Positions 37,810 to 50,199 of a DNA stretch of 64,000 nt are shown here, piece by piece. Below the pieces are notes generated by a model. It was not told the origin of the DNA, made no database searches, and was given only the letters and a program-made list of their open reading frames with translations. The stretch comes from Solea solea (taxonomy: Eukaryota; Chordata; Actinopteri; Pleuronectiformes; Soleidae). Numbering within the stretch: the stretch's first letter is position 1; the number at the start of each line of letters is the position of its first letter. The DNA lies in the NCBI RefSeq assembly GCF_958295425.1, contig NC_081141.1, positions 19,895,680 through 19,959,679 on the forward strand. The letters run 5' to 3'. Both the position numbers and the translations under genes were made by a program.

Positions 37810-39009
37810 CCTGCTTTTAACAGCGTGAATAAATGTACACAAATAAGAAACTAGTAAAGTATAAGGATGTAAATTCAGCATTTATTAAATATAGATTAAA
37901 AATATATTCATATGCAACGCAGATTTGTTCTAATATAATTAGATTTGTTCTATAACTAAATGCAGCTTACACTGGTGATATAGGACGGTATAAATAGAAG
38001 AATAATGATATGTGTGAGCTTACAGCAGCATGAGGTTAAGATGTTAATCTTTTCATCTATATGTGCCAACAGTTATGTTGGGGGCCACTCTTTATAGAGT
38101 TATCTCATAGGAAAAAAGGAGTTCTAGAGAAAACCAGCACATAGAGATGTTCCTGCAGTTTAAAATGGACTGTACCCAACATCAGTTAAAATCCCGACTT
38201 ATCATTTTGTTTCATCTGAGGCAGCTGGCTCTGTACCACAAATGGGCTGTGTTTCCTTGCCTGTATCTTTCCAGTCAGTTTGCATGGTTAGTTTCCTCAT
38301 CTGATATGTCCTCACCTGGAAAATAAACTCTGTTGGTTCTTCAACCATGTAGACCTGCTACATCTCAATTAATGCTCCCTAAATGCTGATGAAAGCTTTC
38401 CTAGTCGGTCTGAAGCGGTGTCACTTTCTAACTAATGTCACCTTTCAGCCCTGTTAAAAACGATTCTCTCTGCGCTTGTACACGGAAAATCAGAACTGCC
38501 ACAGATTATTTTGCTGTGCTTTTCTCCCTTTTGTCTGAAATTATCAATCCACCACAGTCCAGGGAAAAAGAAGACTTTGGTTTACCAAACATGGCTGTGC
38601 ATGGCAGTCACACAGATCATGTTTCCGCAGACCCCCTGTTAAGAGAGTGCTGCTCGTGAATGCCACCAGTTGGTGTCTAAGTGTCTTCCTGGAGCTGGGG
38701 ATCCCTGAATCAATATGAGTGATGTCACAGATCATATGAATCTGCGTCATCCGTGCTTTGCATGTCTTTGCTGACGGAAGGATGAAGGGTCCAGTGCCGA
38801 CTGTGACTATGTAGGTCTCCAGTGCCTATTCCTGTAAACTGGATCACTTTGTACAGTCATAGTCCTAACTAAGTAATGCTGCTGCTGGGGACAGAAATAA
38901 CAAAGATGGAAGGAAGGGGAGGAGATATAGGGCACCAGAGAGGCCGTTTCTGCCCTACTTAGAGGTTTTATACTTTCTTTTTTTTTTTTAAAGTCCATCA
39001 TTTGTGTCC

Positions 39010-39500
39010 TTCCATCTTTCTTCCTCGTCTCTTAATTCCATTTCTCTTCTCCACTGTGTCCTTCCATAAAAATGCCCTTGGTTTTTCTTTCCCCCACTGC
39101 ATGCTTTGAACTCTCTCCATCTCCATATTGCTTCTCCTTTCTTTGTCCCTGCCCCTTACCACCTTGTCCCCCACTGTCCTCCCATCTTCCTCTCCTACTT
39201 TCCCCGTCATCTCTTATGCTTTTGTGTTGTGTTTCTCAAACATTTTTTTTTTGATTTCCTTTTTACACATTTGTCCTCTCTCCTTTCTGTATATGTCTCT
39301 TTCACATGTTTCTCATCCATTCCTTGATAACCCCTCACTCTGCCGTCCCTGCACTCTCATCTTTGCGGTCCGCCATTACCTGTAGGCATCACCGTTCACA
39401 TTTCCTCCCTTCTCCCTCATCTCCTTTATCACTGTTACTCTTTCACCTTACCTTGCACCTCCCTGTCACCACTCATCTTCTATTACGTTGTCTCTCTCGT
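39010..39500 (+). repeat. Pyrimidine-rich strand, about 490 bp
   Basis: The + strand is dominated by C and T (blocks such as ccatctttcttcctcgtctc and ctcctttatcactgttactc), with few purines. This produces several meaningless overlapping ORFs rich in Ser, Leu, Pro and Phe on the + strand. It is low-complexity sequence, not a gene. Confidence 0.6.
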
Positions 39501-39778
39501 GTTCCAGTTTCTCTGAAGAACATGGCATTTTGAACTAGAGAAAGTAGGGTAGGTGTTTGTAGGGTAAATTAACCACATATGATTCATAGTGTGTGTAGAA
39601 CACTTTTTTTTCTTTTCCCCAAAACACTCATGTACAGACATTTCATCTCAGCTTTAAATATGTTGTTACTTAAGTACCATTAACATTGAACTGAACTGTT
39701 TTTGTTCATGTGTAACAGATCAAAATGTAGATCAGATCTGGATTACAATGATGTGAGGTCTTCATCTCTGGATATCCT

Positions 39779-39799
39779 ACACACACACACACACACACG
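39779..39799 (+). repeat. (CA)n microsatellite
   Basis: About 10 CA units. Confidence 0.9.
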
Positions 39800-40252
39800 C
39801 TGAATAAAAAAGCTAATCATCCAGACCACTGGTATGAAAGAGCCGAATAGTTGTCACGACAACTGTATGATTATAGCTAAGCATTTCCGTGTGTGTAGTG
39901 TCTATTCTGAGTTGCCCCCACACATGCAGTGGTTATGGATATATCTGGTATAAACGGCATCACAGAAATCAACTCTGAGAGCCATGCAGCAAAATGGTGC
40001 CACCTTTCACCTGATGAGCTGATGAATTTATTCTAGTTGAGGGCATTATCACAGAAAGAGGCTACAGCTGCCACTACCCTGAATATCAGAGCAGAATCAT
40101 AGTGATCCAGAATACCAAGCCTTTCTTTCATGACACTGTTTTTTTAGCATCTATATGTATATTCAATATTCATTTAGAAATGCAACTTTTCTTCTTAGTA
40201 ATAAGCTTTTGAAATAAAATTGTGATATTTCTCTTATTGTGTTAATATTGAA

Positions 40253-40320
40253 GGTCCACTATGTAATATTTAAAAGGGTTTATTGGTAAGAATTGAATGC
40301 ACTATCTATACATTTGTTGG
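40253..40320 (+). repeat. Possible end of a dispersed fish repeat
   Basis: gaaggtccactatgtaatattt followed by gggtttattgg resembles a common fish repeat terminus of the form AAAGGTCCAGTGTGTAATATTT. A reverse-oriented counterpart may be at 46790-47009. Borders are unknown. Confidence 0.35.
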
Positions 40321-41182
40321 TATAGGGGGGCTGCACTGCAAAGAACCAGCAAATGATTTGATGACATTGGTGAATTTTGATTTTCAGCAGTCGGGCTGAA
40401 ATACTGATTTATACTTCACTTCCCACTTAGCAGCTCTTTAGCAGACCATATAAATAAAGGACGAGGCTACAGCTGGCGTATTTATCAGGAGTTGGCAAAA
40501 TTCAGACCAAATTGGGTTCTTCAAAATGCAAAAGCACATTGTTGCAGAGTAGCTATAAGAATTGTAGGTTTTAGCATGCAAATCATTGTGTGGACTGTGC
40601 GTTTATATGTATGAGGATCAGATCGCCTGCTTTTAAAGACCTTGTATGTTGCTGTGGTGTCACCCTACAGCTCTGATTTCCTTTCCCTTTGTTCATTACA
40701 ACTAGTGCCACTTATAGAAAGCACCTAAAGGGGTTCATTAGTATTACAGAAAAGAAAAGAGGGCAGTATGTTGTCTCTACAAATCCCCAGGGCTTTCAAT
40801 AGGCGCAGGCAGGCAGACATATAGTGCAACATTTAATGAATTATTGAAATAATGAATGTATAAACTAACCCATGTGAATGAATTAGAATACAAATTGCAT
40901 TTGTAACATCTTTGCTGAATGGACCACCTTGGATAAACTTTACACTTGTATTTGTTCAGTTTACAAACACCTGTTTACAATCATTCGCAAGTAATGTAAA
41001 GTGGCAGTCGGCTACTGGTGTAAACAGTTGCGGGTATTGCCAGAGGTTGGTTAATGACTGTGAAATCTACCAGAATTAAGCATCACTTCTCTCATTAGCT
41101 TTAACACCAATTTATCCCTGTCTCTGCCACACTCTCCTTTTTTATTGGTTGCTTGTTGTGTCAACCTGTCTTCTGTTTCCAG

Positions 41183-41231
41183 GGCATCAAGGCGCATGGG
41201 AGCGCCACTTTGTCATCAAGGAGACCACTGA
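41183..41231 (+). CDS. Possible small exon continuing the CCSER1-like gene
   Basis: A candidate only. A pyrimidine-rich stretch (tcttctgtttccag) gives a good acceptor, and A|gtgagtg gives a strong donor 49 bp later. Read in the phase 0 left by the exon at 30574-30654, it encodes GIKAHGSATLSSRRPL without a stop and leaves in phase 1. A Ser/Arg-rich peptide would suit this protein, but I cannot align it with what I recall of the human sequence after TQTE, and short AG...GT pairs of this quality occur by chance in tens of kilobases of intron. It may equally be a lineage-specific exon or intronic noise. Confidence 0.3.
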
Positions 41232-41728
41232 GTGAGTGTCTCTGTGATATCACCTTAGACGTGACTGTGTCTTGTAGTGGTCTACCTTAATTTACTGTGT
41301 TAGTGGGAGAACAGGGGGTCTTGGTACTGAGGCTTGATTAATGTACATGGCTCCACAGGTTGATTAATCACTGATCTGCAGTCACGCTACTTCACAAATC
41401 AGCTTTTATAGTACCTCCACCATTTCTTTTCCACATCTTTTGACATTTTAAAGACCCTCAAGGTACGTGTCCATCGGTTCAGTGATTTCCATGCTTTCCA
41501 TTCAATGTCCGCGTATACAGCTGTGCAGTGTATTCTGCGTTGGCCATCACGTTGGCCGCTGCTCATTTGCATGAAGTTGAAGCCCAGGCTACTTAATGCA
41601 AATCAGAGGCGTCTGGCGCAACTCGCTGCCTCGCAAAAACAATGGACGTTTGTTTTTACTCACTTCAGTCTTAATTAATTCGTAGTTTAAGTGGGAATAT
41701 ACATTATATATTAAAATTAGCCCTATGT

Positions 41729-41780
41729 CCGCGACCCTCATGTGGAGGATCAAGCGGTAGAAGATGGATGGATGGATGGA
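41729..41780 (+). mobile_element. SINE 3' tail with GGAT microsatellite
   Basis: Contains gcgaccctcatgtggagga, tcaagcggtagaagatgg and a (GGAT)n run. It is the same 3' end as in the minus-strand copy at 25558-25797, but with a different tail repeat unit. Only the last ~50 bp of the element is present. Confidence 0.65.
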
Positions 41781-43050
41781 AGTCGCTATTTTAAAATGTG
41801 CTGATGAAATCAAATGGATGGAGTCCACTGCTGGTTATGTGAAGTAAAATGATGGTCGATAATATGTTAAATAAGCAAATCTAAATCAAGTCCTCGTATG
41901 GAGACCTTCTGTGTAAGGAATGCCACCTGCACTGCCATTGTCCTGCAACGTAGACAGGAATGCTGCCTTTTGTACTTGTCAGAACTACTGCTGTACCTAA
42001 AATGATGGTGACCCTAAAGGATCTCTGTTCAGGTTTAAGTCAGTCAGAGCAGATCTGTCTGATGAAAGCTGATGTAGGGTGGGAAAAAAAAACCCACGTA
42101 CGACAGTTCAGCTCAGACAGTGATACAAATCTGATACTGCAAGTCATTTTTTGTTGTAAGCTACCAAGTGGTTTCAGCTACTACACAATGTGAAATTCAC
42201 TCCAGTCTACATATTCTAGAAGCTCAGAGCATTTAAGCATTTGAAATGCCAGTTGAAGCTTTTTGTTTTTATAATAGTTTTTACCCAGTGTAGTACTTTA
42301 GTACTTTACTTTCAATGCGCTATTTATATTCTATAGTAAAAAGGGCATTTGAGATCCTAATAAGCCCGATTTATATGGTCACCATGTAAGATGCACTTTA
42401 TTTCATCCTTCTTAAGATGTTTTCACTTATGGAAATTGATTAACTACCCGCCAAGATTTTCCAAAAGCAGCTAAATGAACTATTATAAACAAATGAGAGC
42501 TTTGAAATTAAGGGATGGCTTGTGATATCAAGCTGACTGTATCAGATGTTTGCATTTTTAAATACTGTATTGTGGAACACAGTGCAGCAAATATTATGAT
42601 ACAGTGGGGTCAATAATTCCCCAAAGTGAAAACACGTGGGAGAAAAACTAAACATAGTGTACGTGTTTTCATGTCCTTTCCCTGCTTTCCTACCTGCCCT
42701 TTATCGGATTGTACTGCAGTGGAGCATGCTTTAAGATTCAGAGCACCTCTGTGCGAATGCTGTATTAAAGCCCCCTCCCCCCCTTCTCTGTTCATGTCTA
42801 AACTTTGTACCTGCCTGTCATTACACAATGAATTTTAACCCCACCTGTCACAGGGTCACGAAACCTCTTTCTCACCTGTGTGCCCATGACCAAATCCAGA
42901 CTGGCTTGACCCCCCTCTCCTCCCTCCACTCAACCACATATGCATACCAAACACAATACAAGCACAGCGCTCACACACACACAAAGCACAAAGGACTGAT
43001 GATTATTTTGTGCTCAGATTTGTGAGTAGTATAAGAGTGTGTGTGTGCAG

Positions 43051-43353
43051 TAGAGTTATCAACGGGTCGGAGCCGGGCCTCGGGCTCCTTTTTTTTCCCC
43101 GCTCATTAAACACGTTTCTTGCAGGTTGTAAATGATATGTTGTTTGTTGTGAATCATCGCTGTTCACGTGTGTTGAAGAGTAAGTCTGGCTGCCTGCTTG
43201 GTGTGAGGGGCAGACCTGACTCCGCTGCAACACTTTGTGCATGTTAGAGTCATTTTTGGAGCCCTTTTATGATGCTCAGCGTTCGGTCTTAAAGACCCGC
43301 GGGCGGGGGCGGGTCAGGTCGAGTCGGGTTGTAATGTTCAGGCCCGAACTCTA
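43051..43353. mobile_element. hAT-type MITE with perfect 8-bp target duplication
   Basis: Starts tagagttatcaacgggtcgg and ends ggcccgaactcta; the outer TAGAGTT/AACTCTA and inner CGGG/CCCG parts form imperfect inverted ends. The 8 bp gtgtgcag precede it (43043-43050) and follow it (43354-43361) exactly, the hallmark length of hAT insertions. The GC-rich gcgggcgggggcgggtcagg block lies near the right end. The 303-bp interior contains no transposase. Confidence 0.82.
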
Positions 43354-43606
43354 GTGTGCAGATATGTGCAGGTAATAACCCCAGTGTATGAAATGTACAG
43401 CGTAAGGAGACAATAAGAGCCATTAGAACTTCATACGCTCCATTTGAGCAAGGGCACCTGTGCACTCTGGTGCATGTCTATGGCGCTGGTCTTTCATGTT
43501 ATTTTTATAAAACATCCTCATATGCTGCTCGTGTGTGCACTTGTATTTGTTACCTCTTTAGGACCTTGTCTGGCGTACACACTGATCCTGTCAGGGCCAG
43601 TAGTCC

Positions 43607-43670
43607 ACATATGCCGTGTTTCCATCCTGGTACGGTTCAGTTTGGTACAGATAAGGCTTTTATGTAGGCT
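43607..43670 (+). repeat. Fragment resembling a fold-back MITE end
   Basis: gccgtgtttccatcctggtac followed by ggttcagtttggtacag resembles the common fish terminus built from tttccat and ggtacggttcag phrases, related in style to the element at 49869-50199. No partner end is visible. Borders uncertain. Confidence 0.35.
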
Positions 43671-43880
43671 GTGAGTCAATGCACTGTCCCTAAAAAGACA
43701 GCTGCACAAACCTGTGTGTGATGGTGTGTTGGCGATACTTTTTGCCCATTAAGTACTCAAAGACTGGCAGTAGTTCTGTGCTATGGTGTTATTAACTCTT
43801 AACTGACCAAAGTGAAACCAAGATGACGGATGAATGAATTATACTTTTTGAACATCAATTTGAAACTTGTGTCTCACAAC

Positions 43881-44010
43881 TAGGGATGCACAATATTATC
43901 GGCAGATACTGACTTTAAAATGCATTATTTAGATCTGCCGATATGAGTAATGACTAAGCTGAATAAGTTGCCTTGATGTTTATACTAGCACCCTCTGGAG
44001 CTATTATTTT
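43881..44010 (+). mobile_element. Truncated hAT-like end (TAGGGATGCAC)
   Basis: tagggatgcacaatattatc followed by ggcagatactgac and gatctgccgatatga resembles the common fish repeat starting TAGGGATGCACGATATTATCGG. No inverted right end was found downstream, so it is a fragment; the right border is approximate. Confidence 0.4.
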
Positions 44011-46789
44011 TTTGATGCTTATTTATCCCCAACTTCATGAGGGTTGAACACACAGAATGTAATTTCTCTCACTCGAAAATAATCATTTCATAATGTCAGG
44101 AGGCAGCGTGTGTGATCACAGAAATTGTTGTCTGGTCTCGTTTGGTTCCTGTGTGCATTTGCACTTTAAGGGGAAAGCTTCTCTGGGAGGAAGTGCAGGA
44201 AATGGCAGTGGAGAGTTGCAGTCCATTAGTGATATAATCCACAGAATAAGGTGAAAAAGAAAATACAACACACTGGCTAACTTGTAGCACCGTATATATG
44301 TTTTTCCTTTCACACTCTGACATTTCATAGGGAGTTTGCTCTATAAGTGAAGGTGAGGTAAAGTGGATGCTGTCATTAAAAGGCCACTAAAATGAAAAGG
44401 TCAGATTCCTTGATTAGAAGTATTTATATGTGTGTGTGTAGAAAACATTTTGGTTAATGTAAGTCAGTGGTGGTTGCTAGTCTTTGAAACAGGGCAAGCT
44501 CATTTTAGGCCGAGGTATTTATACATAAATGCTGCCCTCCGCTCTGCCCTCTGCTCCTTAATTGAAGCTGAGCCTCCACTGGTTTTTGATGCACTGTGCT
44601 GCCACAAGAATGTATGAGAAGAACATTTGTGTCAGGCGATCTGTGATTAATTTAGCAATGAAACGTAAACACAACAGTTCATATAACCATTTAATTTGTA
44701 TGACCTTTTAGAGGAGCCTGTAGGAACCCACCTGTCATAGAACAGTCGCCTCTGATGTAAGTACACCACTCACTATGCTGTTTAACATTAGTCTCATCGT
44801 TTTGAGGCAGTTTCAGTTGGTTCACCAAAGATTAGCTCCATTACGCCTCCACCACAGGTTTTTGTTCTCAAACAACAATGTGGTGCCACGGTAACTCCAC
44901 AGACGAGGCGTCCTAAAGAAGGAGGTCACATACCTGTCGTAAACAATTACATTAGGGTGAAGTGTTTCACGGTGCCCTATAAAGGCCCAGCCAGAAGAGG
45001 GTCCAGGTGGACCAGAGCTTTCTCAAGTTTTATGAGTTCATTTGAATTGTAAATACATCGACTCTTTGTGATTTAGACCCGTGCAAACATGCATCTGCAT
45101 TTGTTCGTTGACAAGCAATGCCGGTGCTTGTGTTTGTTTATGTGTGTGTGGTGCAGGTCTCCTGATATCGACATATTGGACAGAGGGAGCAGGTGGGGGA
45201 GAGGCAGAGAGTGTGTGAGTGTGTATGAAAGCCTGCCCAATGGCAGTTGCGCTAAGATGAAAGATTCCCTTACCCAGGTGGAGGCTGCGTGCCCAGGGAA
45301 CACACTCTGTGTGCGTGTGTTTTGCAAATGTTTTGTTCCTTTTTGGGATGAATGAGGACAAAAACAATTTCCCTATTTCAAGTGTTGCAGTATGTGCATG
45401 CATGTATGGCTGTGTCACATCTTTCATCTCCTATTTTGGGTGCCAATTGTAGCTCCTCTTTTGCCGGCTCAGACAAGCAGACGAGAAAGTACAGGTGTGT
45501 GGGTTTGAGTGTGTGTGTGGTTTTAAGCTGGAGACAGATACTGCCAAGGTAAAACTGGATATATGCAACTAGCCCCTTGCCATCTGCTGGAACCACAGCG
45601 GTAGGAGCTGTCTGCGTGTGCATGCATGAGACTAGCTCCAATGCTGGTTAGCTGCCAGAACACTTATCTAACTCTGATCCAAAGAGCTACTTGCTGTGAC
45701 TCCTAATTATAGACGGAGCCACTCAAACAGACACATACACACATATTCTCTACATGCTCACTTGTGTACCTTTCACACTAATGAGGCACTCTTCCCAAGG
45801 AAGTGCCCAGACTCTCCTCCACTTCTTGATAGAGGCCACCAGGGCCACACAAACTGCCAGCCAGTGCGAAAGTTACACTCGAGATAAAGGCGGCACATTG
45901 GAATGTTAGGTTTACCTCAGTTTCAGACATCAGGACACGGGAAGAAGGACAATATGCAGTTGAAGTTGTTTCATTAGAATTCAAGATAAAGGCAAGGGCT
46001 CGTGCCGCTGAGGGATGTCGATGGTGTTGAAGGACTGACAAGAAAGGATGGAGGTGGCTGGGCTGGGCACGATTGGAGACATGAACTGGGATCATCACTG
46101 AAATGATGAGTTGCAGTCATTCAGGTGAACTGATTAGAGCCCGACCAGTGGGAAAAAGACAGAGACACACATACAACCAGAGAGAGAGAGAGAGAGAAAC
46201 TTAGGACAAACAACACGCACAGGGAAGGGAGGTGGAAGCTGCCTAACCATAACAAAGAAGGGATTAAAGAAAGCTGCTGTGGAGAGTGGAGGAGATGAGT
46301 GAGACGAACTGCCAAGAAGTGAAGAAGTCACCAGATAAAGATCATGATGAAGGAATGGACGGCTGGGGGATTGTAATGATTTGAAGAGCTAAAAACAGAG
46401 GAGAAGAAATGGCGAATATTTTGCTCTGTTTACTTTGAGATCCCGGATGCCTGATCACAACCTCCCGCTGTTTTCTCTGCCCTTGTCGCTACCTTTCTTT
46501 CCTCCTGTATCTCTCTGTTTCTTTTGCTCTCCCTCCTCCTTCCATCCCGTCCTCCTCTGACATATTACAACATGTTGAAATCCATCGGGTTTAGGGTAAT
46601 TTCTTAAGTTTAACATTGCTCTAACATTAGGGTTACAAAATATCCCGTCATTTTGCACCAAATACCTTACCACTTAAAGCCTAAATCTGGTGTACTGTAA
46701 ACGGTATGTTGATTAAAGTGTAAAATCAAGAAAAACGAAACAAAAAATGTTAATTTTCTTTTATAAAGACCAAGAACAAACTTTCTATA

Positions 46790-47009
46790 ATTGTGTTCTT
46801 TAGGTTTATGTGGTGCCATGTTTTTGTAGCAGCCCGAAAGACTGACAAACCAGCGAGAACTAATGTTTTGTGTTTTAAAGCAAAAGATTTCTGGGATGCA
46901 GAGGCCCACATATTCCTAGTTCCTTTTGAGAGAAAGAGAGTGGTGAGAAGAGGATTGTTTGCAGCCTCAATATTTGATGTCACTAAATCTCACCACTGGA
47001 CCTTTAAGT
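46790..47009 (-). repeat. Dispersed fish repeat relic, reverse orientation
   Basis: The minus strand begins cttaaaggtccagtggtgag followed by atttagtgacatc, and later has gtttgtcagtctttcgggct and gctacaaaaacatggcacc, phrases I recall from a very common fish repeat. The right end on the + strand (ctggacctttaag) is clear; the left border is not. Two short ORFs here on opposite strands are incidental. Confidence 0.45.
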
Positions 47010-47614
47010 GAAGGCGACGATTGTATTATTTTTTAATGTTCTGAAAAAGTAAAGGAAACTGCAGAGCATTAAACTTTTTGTACACAGCCCTTATCGTTTC
47101 ACAAAGCACTCCCGTGCCTCATCTTATGTGCCTTCACTATGCTTTCTTCCTTTGTCCTCTAAATAACTTCTACTACTATCAAGGTAACACCACTCCTGTT
47201 AGCACTACCTTTCCCCTGTACGTGATGCTGACACAAGAGAACAAAGCAAACAGAACAGGACAGGACAGAAGGGACTGTGGTGGCTACTGCTGTGAGCCTC
47301 TCATCCCAGCTAACCCCACCTAGCCCCAGGGGCAGCACAGGGGAGAGAAGGGGACTGTCAACAGAAGGTGTGTGTGCGCGTATGTGGCTTTATGTGTCCA
47401 AGAAAGAAGAACAGAAAAAGAGAGTGTATAATATCTTTGTGTGGGAGTCTCTGATCTGTGCCCACATGTATGGCTCTGTCCCCTACGGGCAGGGCAGAAC
47501 ATCACAGGGAGGCAGGCACCTAACTGGGCACAGATGGCAGCGACAGACAGACAGAGACATTGGCGACATAAACACATTAATAAATAATTATCCGAACAAT
47601 GTCACTGGTCACTC

Positions 47615-47618
<4 letters not shown>

Positions 47619-47655
<37 letters not shown>
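47619..47655 (+). repeat. (GT)n microsatellite
   Basis: About 18 uninterrupted GT units followed by a G run and then a purine-rich stretch to about 47815. Confidence 0.95.
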
Positions 47656-47657
<2 letters not shown>

Positions 47658-49010
47658 GGGGATGGGGAGAAGGAGACTGGAAGGGAGGACAACAGGAAAC
47701 CTGAAAGATGAGGAGAGGGTTTGAGAAGGATAAAGAGTGACATAGAGGGTAAAGGAACAGGGCAGGGCAGGAGGATGTGAAAAGGGAGGTGTGTTGAGAA
47801 AGAGGAAGTTTAAAAAAATTACAATAAACAGTCAAGGGCAAGGAAAATGAAGGACAAAATAAAAATAATAAAAAATTCTAAAGAAGACTCTAGGAAAACA
47901 AATTGAAGGCCTGTATACTCCAATAAACAACAGCTATTAAAGTAACAGACACTTGAGAAAATAAACAAAGACTCATAACCCATTCCCTGTGGTCAAAAAA
48001 CTGTTTAATCCTTGGTTTGTACATTTATTTTTTTATTTTTTTATTTTTGGTACCAGTGGGGATGTGTTTAATCGACATTCACTCCCAAGTGAAATGACTC
48101 GGGTGATCACGCTCAAGTTCCTTTTCCATTTCATGTTTGGCAGTATTACAAATTCCAGTCACTGGGAATAGGAACTGTGTTGGTCGCCTTCTTAGCAGGT
48201 TCATTCGGGGTCAAAAACTCTGGCTATACCCGCTGATTTTAGTGTGAAAGATTTTTAAGAGTTCAGTTTTAGAAGTTTTTTTGTACCAGAGTTCAGGATC
48301 TACACCCTCAAACATTTGAGATCTTTTAGGCTTTTGAGTTAAAAAAGACTTGGCAGTGTTGTGGTGGTGAGCGGACTGTAGAGATCAAAAGGAAAGTAGG
48401 AAGGTAAAGCGGGCGACGGCTGGGGAGGGAATTAAGTTCAGAATAAAAGAGGTGAGGCAAAAGACACATATTCAAAGAGACAGGGGAGGGGGAGAGTGTA
48501 AAGATGGGGTGTGGTGAAAATTCAGGAAAGCACAGTGAAGTGAAGGGGGGGGGGGAAAAAAAGCAAGTCAGTTACAGTCAGTGGTACGGAGAGGTGAAAG
48601 GCAGATGAAAGCAGTGCTCTGGTCAATCGAAAAGTTGTGGAGGGGTGTGTGTATGTGTGTGCACAACCACACTCATGTTCCTGCACAAGTGTGCTTCATG
48701 TTGCTGACCTATAACTGCTCTTATCAGTAATAAATGAAGAAAGGTCCTCTCTGTCTCTTGGCTCCCTTTCCTGTCCTTCTTAAATGCTCCATCTTTGCCC
48801 TCTGTCCATCTATTTTTAATCTGCCACCTGTTTCCTGTTTCCTTTTTTTTTTTTTTTTTCTATCGACACTGTAAGACTGTCTTTATCCCTCATCCTCCTC
48901 CTCCCCTCCAAGCAGTTTTTAGGACCAAGTTCCATGTCTGTGGTCACATATTAATTTATTTGAGTACCGGGTCAATTTAATTAGGGGCCCACAGTTTGAC
49001 TGCGACAGGC

Positions 49011-49040
49011 GTGTGTGTGTGTGTGTGTGTGTGTGCGCGC
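49011..49040 (+). repeat. (GT)n(GC)n microsatellite
   Basis: About 12 GT units followed by gcgcgc, an alternating purine-pyrimidine tract that could adopt Z-DNA. Confidence 0.9.
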
Positions 49041-49868
49041 CTGCTGGCACTCTTCACAGACAGTATGCGGTAAAAGGTCGAGACCGGATTAACATTTTAA
49101 CTCGGTCATGAAGAAGCATGTCTTCTTTTCCATCTTTCACTTTCTCACTCCTTTGTAAAAAAAAAAAAACGATTTTACCCACTGTGTCTCATTGGCACAA
49201 GAAGTCTTAGTTGGCTCCTCAATAGTGTTTTTCTAAGCTAAACTCGCACTGTTGCTCACTGTGTTGCAATTAAGGGTATGCCATACATACATTAGTGCAA
49301 GTAAAATGAATCCCCTTAGTCACAGTGTGAGTCATTAGTCCGTATTCCGTGTGATTGTCATCTAAGTAATATTTCTCCTCAAAGAGGTAAAATATCTTTA
49401 TGAGACAGAAGGCTAAAAAAAAAAAGCACTATCACAACATATGCTGTGATAATGACTGTGATTACAAGACCAACAAAATAAGCCAGTTGAGTCATTGTGC
49501 ATCCTTCTCACATGTCACTGGTTTTCATTGGATTAATCCAGCATACGTTTGCATATGACTCATTTTATCCCTGATATTTAATTGGTATAACGTTGCAAGT
49601 CACTTTGAGATTCCTTAACTTCCACTTAAGAGAAAAAAAACTTGTTGTGAAGGCTCTCAGAGGCTGTGTGTGTGTGAAAGATGAAGAAGTTATTTAATTT
49701 TGGTTTCCACCTCATTTAAGTGCAGAAAACAACATAGAAATGATTGGTATATCTTATTGTATGTTTGCATAATGCATGAACAAAAATCAGTGACATATGA
49801 ATCCACATTGGTGAATCATTCATTCGTTCGTTGATTCATGTTACTCTTTTATCATGACAGTTATGGGG

Positions 49869-50199
49869 CTGTTTTCATCATACAGTTGGAGCTTGACTCA
49901 ACTCGACTGCTTTTCAATTAGGGATAGTACCTGGTGCTTTTTTTTTTTTTGGTACCTGCTCTGGTGAGGTTCCTCTAGTGAGCTGAGCCGATACCAATAT
50001 GTGACGTCAATAGACTGCTGGCCACTGCATTGGTCAGAGAGTGCCGTCACTGGAAGAGCCATGAGCATGATGTCCGACACAAGAATCTAGATAGATCCTG
50101 CCCACACTGAGGAATGAAGGAAAGGAAAATAACGGGCCTGATACCCAAACTGAGTAGAATCAAGTTGAGTCAAGGCGAGTAGTGCTAGATGGAAAAGTG
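49869..50199. mobile_element. Fold-back MITE (tttccat ... gactcgact type)
   Basis: Left arm ctgttttcatcatacagttg, gagcttgactcaactcgact; right arm caagttgagtcaaggcgagt, agtgctagatggaaaag. The right arm in reverse complement aligns with the left along about 60 bp (cttgactcaact core, ttttc-atc outer part). The centre contains a T run and ggtacctgctctggtgaggt. No coding capacity and no clear target duplication. Confidence 0.6.

Larger units (their letters stand above)
30655..41182 (+). other. Non-coding stretch, probably intronic
   Basis: Starts at the donor GAG|gtgaga. If the candidate exon at 41183 is wrong, the intron continues beyond it. It contains a 16-bp perfect inverted repeat (31305-31349), CT and AG arrays, an hAT-type element (35931-36283), a SINE copy (37533-37809), a 0.5-kb pyrimidine-rich strand (39010-39500) and a possible MITE end at 40253. 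No ORF here resembles a known protein. Confidence 0.75.

Noticed and set aside
45038..45427. Overlapping ORFs on both strands around 45.1-45.4 kb
   Set aside because: Produced by GTGTGT/CACACA-rich sequence; His/Thr repeats are typical of such artefacts.
46134..46150. hAT terminus (attagagcccgaccag)
   Set aside because: Only about 15 bp resemble the common repeat start and the sequence diverges immediately.
47277..47711. 144-codon + ORF
   Set aside because: Includes a CVCVCV stretch from the GT array and purine-rich flanks; no plausible protein.
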